Source: an uncultured Ectothiorhodospiraceae bacterium
Lineage (GTDB): Bacteria; Pseudomonadota; Gammaproteobacteria; CAMYNG01
Length of the DNA: 35,539 nt
Assembly (NCBI GenBank): GCA_947259765.1
Contig: CAMYNG010000003.1
Location: 1 to 35,539 of the forward strand
Direction of reading: 5' to 3'
The position numbers were made by a program, and so were the translations under genes. Positions 31,220 to 35,539 of the stretch are shown one piece after another (the first letter of the stretch is position 1; each line of letters begins with the position of its first letter). The notes under the pieces were generated by a model. It ran no database searches. It was not told the origin of the DNA and saw only the letters and a program-made list of their open reading frames with translations.

Positions 31220-31322
31220 CAATATTTTAAAATAAATACTTCACAGCACCGATTGCGATGAGGCATACTTAAACAGAACATTCCGGTACGTCAACCGATC
31301 GACTTATCAATACCTACGTGAT

Positions 31323-31730
31323 ATGCCGAACCTGAACGACATTTGCCGTAGCATGACCGAGGAAATCGATCACGCGTTTGCCGCGGCAATCATTGATCAG
31401 GAATCCGGATTGCTACTGGGCGTCTCACACAATGTCTCTTATTTCACCCAGTCATTTCTGGACGCAATTGCTGCGGCCTCGGTGGATTTGTTTCGCGGTA
31501 AGGCTGTCGGTACAGTGGAAAAATTACTGGGCCAACTCAAAAATGAGCCCCCCGCTCATACGGTCCAGGAAATTCAATTAACCACCGAGCACACGTATCA
31601 CTTCATGACAATTGTTCCGGATAAACCCAACATTCTGGCTGTTTTAGTTACCGGTCGGAAGATCAATCTCGGTATGGGCTGGACCGGCCTACGCAGCCGA
31701 CTTAAGGAAATCGCAGAAGTCTCGCCATGA
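31323..31730 (+). CDS. Second roadblock/LC7-like protein
   Basis: This 135-residue protein has the roadblock-type outline AAAIIDQESGLLLGVSHN, a central helix FLDAIAAASVDLFRGKAVGTVEKLL and strands VQEIQLTTEHTYHFMTIVPD and ILAVLVTGR. It is shorter on loops and more divergent than the roadblock protein before it, from which it is separated by 103 bp, so it may have its own promoter. A cytoplasmic regulator of the GTPase or a heterodimer partner of the first roadblock protein is the likely role by context. It converges with the PilZ-like gene 25 bp downstream. Confidence 0.75.
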   Translation: MPNLNDICRSMTEEIDHAFAAAIIDQESGLLLGVSHNVSYFTQSFLDAIAAASVDLFRGKAVGTVEKLLGQLKNEPPAHTVQEIQLTTEHTYHFMTIVPDKPNILAVLVTGRKINLGMGWTGLRSRLKEIAEVSP

Positions 31731-31755
31731 CCGCATAGACCTCATGACGTATGGT

Positions 31756-33354
31756 TTAAGCCTCTTTACGTAACACCCGAAAACAGAATTGGGCGAACAA
31801 CGGCGTTGTATTGACTGTTGTCTGTGGCTGCACCAGAAAGGACTTTCCCTTCACCGCAATATCCAGGGGTTGGCTGCGATCAAAAATCGATCTTTCCGTC
31901 AGTAAGGTGGCCGGTTGCGCTGATTCCTCGGTGCGCGGGAAGTACAACCCCTCCTGGTCCGTCGTGGTTGCTTTAACGCTTTTGCTGGCCTGACAACTGA
32001 CGGGAACCGGCTCGCCATCCAGGCATTCAACGCCAATCGTTAGTTCGTCATGATCATCACTTTCAACGCTGCGCACAATCCCAACACTGACCACAGGGCC
32101 ATCTTGTGCCTCGCAGCCATCGATAATCCCTATCAAAGCACCCACATCCGTCTCGACGGTCTGACCGACCTGCAAGCTACGTAGCGTTACACGCGATCCC
32201 TGCTCGTCAATCATCGTCCAGGTACCTGGCTCAACCTTGGCCTCTTCAGCGGAATTAAAACTGCGTACTTCAATACCCGCATGTTCCTCGACGACACAGG
32301 TACTGTTGAGTAACTCGCTGTCATTAAGCAAACGACTTAATGATCGTAAGCCAACAACCAGTTTCACATTCCGGCCGTGTTGGGCGTCTACAGTGCGATT
32401 ATCCTGCTGATTTTGCAGTTCGTCGCGTAGTACTCCGACAAGTCTTGCTTCATGCGCCTGGACCAGACTGTCATTTGGCCCACCTTGCTGGGCCAGCCAT
32501 GTGTCTATTTCAGCCAATGCTCCGGCCAAATCAAATACGCGTAAAATTCCTGCCATTGGAATGGGTTCAACAGCGTTCCAGCGGTGGGAAAGCGCATCTT
32601 CGGTAAGGTCCATCACGTACTTGCCCGGTCCGGGTTCACTCTCTTCATGCCTAGCCAACGCGCTGTAACGGGCAAATTTATCCAGCAGCAGATACAATTC
32701 CAGTAACTCGCCACCATTGAAACGTTCCATGCGAACGCAGGAAAGTAGCAGGAACTTCTTGTACAAACTCGCAATGGTATTGGTTTCTTGTCGCTTGATA
32801 GCGCGGATCCTTATTTCCTCTGCATTGAAGGTTTCTGCGAACAGATAGAGTTGATTGATTTCCAGACAGGCCAGTGGTGGCAAAGACTCATGCGCACGAT
32901 AAGAATAAAGCAACGACGAAATAATCAACTCCATGGCCCGATACATGCACAGCAGAAGTTGCTTGTCATGTTTAGGATTGGCGCCTCGTTCGTGGTGGTT
33001 TTTCACGACGAGTTTGTAGCCATTTGCCAGACTCAGATAGAGCCACATAATGTCTTGTGCTACGGAACTTCGTTGCGCAGCTGAAATTGGAAGTTGGTGC
33101 AGCCGCATTTCGTCATAGTCGAACAAAATCGCCTCTAATGCCTCTCGATAAATTTCCAGCAGACGAATCCTGTCTTCATCCATTATCTGCAATTCATTAA
33201 AGGGCTCGATCGCGTTCTGCAACAACTTGACGGTTTCAGTTACGTTCATTGTGGGCAAACCGTCGACCCATTGTTTCAGCTTGCGCGGATTTACCTCCAC
33301 GTTTGGATTTGTGGAAGTATGCTGCGGAGGTGTTGTTAGCAACAGGATGTCCAT
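31756..33354 (-). CDS. Large protein with helical N-terminus and PilZ-like beta C-terminus
   Basis: A 532-residue cytoplasmic protein. Residues 25-330 are helical: the opening LPTMNVTETVKLLQNAIEPFNEL and RIRLLEIYREALEAILFDY matches a family of uncharacterised gammaproteobacterial proteins. Residues about 370-470 are beta-rich with GTWTMIDEQGSRVTLRSLQVGQTVETDVGALIGI and VVSVGIVRSVESD--ELTIGVECLDGEPVPV, the W-DES-G, L-VG, GVVRW, IGVE pattern of PilZ-like domains. The RxxxR c-di-GMP motif is not evident. It converges on the roadblock operon and has a candidate Crp site upstream at 33509. Link to pilus or c-di-GMP control is inference. Confidence 0.7.
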   Translation of the reverse strand: MDILLLTTPPQHTSTNPNVEVNPRKLKQWVDGLPTMNVTETVKLLQNAIEPFNELQIMDEDRIRLLEIYREALEAILFDYDEMRLHQLPISAAQRSSVAQDIMWLYLSLANGYKLVVKNHHERGANPKHDKQLLLCMYRAMELIISSLLYSYRAHESLPPLACLEINQLYLFAETFNAEEIRIRAIKRQETNTIASLYKKFLLLSCVRMERFNGGELLELYLLLDKFARYSALARHEESEPGPGKYVMDLTEDALSHRWNAVEPIPMAGILRVFDLAGALAEIDTWLAQQGGPNDSLVQAHEARLVGVLRDELQNQQDNRTVDAQHGRNVKLVVGLRSLSRLLNDSELLNSTCVVEEHAGIEVRSFNSAEEAKVEPGTWTMIDEQGSRVTLRSLQVGQTVETDVGALIGIIDGCEAQDGPVVSVGIVRSVESDDHDELTIGVECLDGEPVPVSCQASKSVKATTTDQEGLYFPRTEESAQPATLLTERSIFDRSQPLDIAVKGKSFLVQPQTTVNTTPLFAQFCFRVLRKEA

Positions 33355-33508
33355 AAAACCTTATACTTTTCGTCGCAATTGGAAAGCGAAAGCGCTTGGT
33401 TTTCTCCTTCGCGCTTAGGTACAAAATCACCCACTACAAAACGCGCAGAGAAATCATTGGCTACTTGAATAATTATCGAACGATGGCCGCAACAGTTTGC
33501 CGAAAAAA

Positions 33509-33524
33509 TGCGATCTGGGTCACA
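33509..33524. promoter_or_regulatory. Near-consensus Crp/Vfr site
   Basis: TGCGATCTGGGTCACA matches TGTGA-N6-TCACA with one mismatch. It ends 155 bp upstream of the PilZ-like gene start in the 264-bp gap that otherwise shows no gene. Confidence 0.5.
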
Positions 33525-33618
33525 GTTTTACTGCTACATAAGCAGAATTTGCTGTAAAAATAGGTGCTTAGCAATTCACCAACGAGTTACAACTAGCTAT
33601 ACGGGATGCAATGCCAGG

Positions 33619-34962
33619 TTATTGCTGCGTTGGTTCAGCAGTCTGCCGGGCATAGAGGTCGTGTTCATCACTGTTAACAACACTCACTTCGACAAAGTCA
33701 CCGGGCTCGAGATTGTCACCGTCTTCAACGACAACAACACCGTCAATTTCCGGTGCGTCGGCCGCACTACGGGCAATGGCGACGCCATCCGCCTGGACAT
33801 CGTCCACTAACACGGTCATATGCCGGCCGATCTTGTCCTTGAGTTTGTTGGCACTGATTGTCGCCTGAACCTCCATGAAGCGTCGCAGGCGTTCGGCCTT
33901 GAGTGGTTCGGGTACCGCATTGGGAAGTTCGTTTGCGGTTGCGCCTGCAACTGCGGAATAGGTAAAACACCCTACCCGATCCAGTTGGGCTTGTGCCAAA
34001 AATTCCAGCAAGGTTTCAAAATCCGTCTCTGTCTCACCCGGAAAGCCGACGATGAATGTGCTGCGAATGCTGATATCCGGACATACCTCTCGCCAGCCTT
34101 CGATCCGTCTTAACACATTCTCGGTGTTGGCCGGTCGTTTCATAGCCTTGAGCACAGTGGGGCTTGCATGCTGTAAGGGTATATCCAGGTAGGGTAACAC
34201 CCGCCCTTCCGCCATCAGCGGGATCAGCGAATCGACATGCGGATAAGGATAAACGTAATGCAGGCGCAGCCAGGCACCGAGTTGCCCCAGTTCACTCGCC
34301 AATTCTGTAAGGCGCGTCTTCACCGGTCGACCGCCCCAAAAGCCGAGCGCGTATTTGCCGTCCACACCGTAGGCGCTGGTATCCTGCGAAACCACAAGCA
34401 ACTCCCTGACACCGGCATCCACCAGATTTTCGGCTTCGCGTAACACATCCCCCACCGGCCGGCTCACCAAATCACCGCGCAAAGACGGAATAATGCAAAA
34501 AGTACAACGATGGTTACAGCCTTCGCTAATCTTGAGGTAGGCATAATGTCGTGGCGTGAGCTTGATGCCGCCCGGCGGAACCAGATCAACGTGCGGATCG
34601 TGCTGTGGCGGTAGTTGCGCATGGATAGCTTGCATCACTTCCTGAGTTGCGTGTGGACCGGTCACCGCTAACACGTTTGGAAATCGTGACTGCACCATGT
34701 CGCCACGCGCACCCAGGCACCCCGTAACAATCACCTTGCCGTTTTCCATCATGGCTTCTTCGATGGCCTGCAGGGATTCCTCCACCGCTGCGTCGATGAA
34801 ACCACAAGTGTTCACGACGACAACATCGGCTTCATCGTAATCTGGCGATATCACATACCCTTCGGCACGCAGCTGTGTAAGTATGCGTTCTGAATCCACG
34901 GTGGCCTTGGGGCAGCCCAGCGATACGAAACCGACCCTGGGGACGTCAGTTGTCTTGGTCAT
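33619..34962 (-). CDS. rimO: Ribosomal protein uS12 methylthiotransferase
   Basis: The full-length, 447-residue radical-SAM enzyme methylthiolates Asp89 of ribosomal protein S12. The N-terminal UPF0004 domain binds the second iron-sulfur cluster: [24 protein letters not shown] and [12 protein letters not shown]. The radical-SAM core has [20 protein letters not shown] (CxxxCxxC). The later [12 protein letters not shown] and the C-terminal TRAM domain (about 380-440) are intact. It is the classic RimO rather than MiaB pattern ([17 protein letters not shown]). It is divergent from the FIST-domain gene. Confidence 0.97.
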   Translation of the reverse strand: MTKTTDVPRVGFVSLGCPKATVDSERILTQLRAEGYVISPDYDEADVVVVNTCGFIDAAVEESLQAIEEAMMENGKVIVTGCLGARGDMVQSRFPNVLAVTGPHATQEVMQAIHAQLPPQHDPHVDLVPPGGIKLTPRHYAYLKISEGCNHRCTFCIIPSLRGDLVSRPVGDVLREAENLVDAGVRELLVVSQDTSAYGVDGKYALGFWGGRPVKTRLTELASELGQLGAWLRLHYVYPYPHVDSLIPLMAEGRVLPYLDIPLQHASPTVLKAMKRPANTENVLRRIEGWREVCPDISIRSTFIVGFPGETETDFETLLEFLAQAQLDRVGCFTYSAVAGATANELPNAVPEPLKAERLRRFMEVQATISANKLKDKIGRHMTVLVDDVQADGVAIARSAADAPEIDGVVVVEDGDNLEPGDFVEVSVVNSDEHDLYARQTAEPTQQ

Positions 34963-35138
34963 TCCTTTTCCAGTACAGCGGCGATAAAACGTATTCTAAA
35001 CCGATCCGGCTGGTGTTGCCGATACGCTGAAATCCTATGGCAGCCTTGCTGCGCGGCCTCCCAGTGACACCTCCCGCTGCCCAAGCGTGCTAGCATAGGG
35101 CCAATCAACACAGACCAAAACGAAAACGACAAAAGGAT

Positions 35139-35539
35139 ATGGAGAAGTACTTACTCGCACAAACTGACAAGGCCGACTGGCAGGAGGCTCTGGAAGATTG
35201 CTTGAGTCAGCTAGGCCGATTGCCGGCAGATGCGGCGTTCGGCTTTATCTATGCGACGGATGTCTTCGCACCGCGTATGAGCGACATCATACGCGACCTG
35301 AAAAATGAAACCGGGATAGAAAACTGGGTAGGCTCAATTGGGGTTGGCGTGTGCTGCACCGGTCTCGAATTTTATGAAGAGCCCGCACTGCTGATAATGA
35401 TCACCGACTTCGCGGACGACGCAGTGCACATTTTCGAACACAGTTCGGAAACGCAGGTTTTCGAATTCGATCCTGCGGGACTTAACTTTGCGGTGGTGCA
35501 CGGCGACCCGCGCAATGCCGAGGTCCCCAACGTTATAAA
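35139..35539 (+). CDS. FIST-domain signal protein, cut by the window end
   Basis: An open frame runs from this ATG, preceded by AAAGGA, to the last base, giving 133 residues. The translation MEKYLLAQTDKADWQEALE, FGFIYATDVFAPRMSDII, ENWVGSIGVGVCCTGLEFYEEPALLIMITDF matches the N-terminal FIST domain, a sensory module proposed to bind amino acids or other small ligands and often paired with signalling proteins. The C-terminal domain lies beyond the window, so the output is unknown. It is divergent from rimO; the 176-bp gap holds both promoters. Confidence 0.85.
   Translation, partial: MEKYLLAQTDKADWQEALEDCLSQLGRLPADAAFGFIYATDVFAPRMSDIIRDLKNETGIENWVGSIGVGVCCTGLEFYEEPALLIMITDFADDAVHIFEHSSETQVFEFDPAGLNFAVVHGDPRNAEVPNVI

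Overview
The window looks like part of a gammaproteobacterial chromosome of intermediate GC content. The pointers are a Crp/Vfr-type regulator, a Pil-Chp-type chemosensory operon in pilG-H-I-J-chpA order, RimO, PurD and a class I phosphoribulokinase. The phosphoribulokinase is compatible with Calvin-cycle autotrophy but does not prove it, because close PrkB homologues occur in heterotrophs. No rRNA, tRNA, CRISPR array, prophage or intact insertion sequence was seen.

Positions 1-9.7 kb hold small accessory units: an ArsR-regulated operon (ArsR, AHSA1-like protein, four-helix membrane protein), the remnant of a SAM-dependent methyltransferase with its middle deleted, a first PhnD-like periplasmic protein, an outer-membrane barrel/DM13 pair, a LysR regulator divergent from a peroxiredoxin-like gene, a DUF900-type hydrolase, a GNAT acetyltransferase and a conserved small protein. 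The last three lie among short inverted-terminus intergenic repeats (8.2-9.7 kb).

Positions 9.7-19.9 kb are mostly metabolic and envelope genes: a membrane-anchored purple-acid-phosphatase-like enzyme divergent from an LtaS-like phosphoglycerol transferase followed by purD, then phosphoribulokinase with a clear terminator. On the minus strand follows an operon of APS kinase (cysC), a CHR-family transporter and a sulfotransferase, which reads as a self-contained sulfation module. A Crp/Vfr-like regulator lies beside it.

Positions 19.9-33.4 kb are the most interesting part. A minus-strand operon encodes a PilG-like regulator with an N-terminal extension, PilH, CheW/PilI, a PilJ-like MCP, a ChpA-like hybrid kinase and, 1 bp after chpA, a second PhnD-like periplasmic binding protein. 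Divergent from it is an operon for a 330-residue protein with an apparent pseudo-receiver, an MglA/COG2229-type small GTPase and two roadblock/LC7-type proteins. The intergenic region between them carries one perfect and one near-perfect Crp half-site pair, and a third lies upstream of the converging PilZ-like gene. My reading is a Crp/Vfr-controlled surface-sensing or twitching circuit in which a periplasmic ligand sensor and a polarity GTPase module are wired to a Chp pathway. The sequence supports the gene content and order; the wiring is inference. The window ends with rimO and the start of a FIST-domain gene cut by the right edge.
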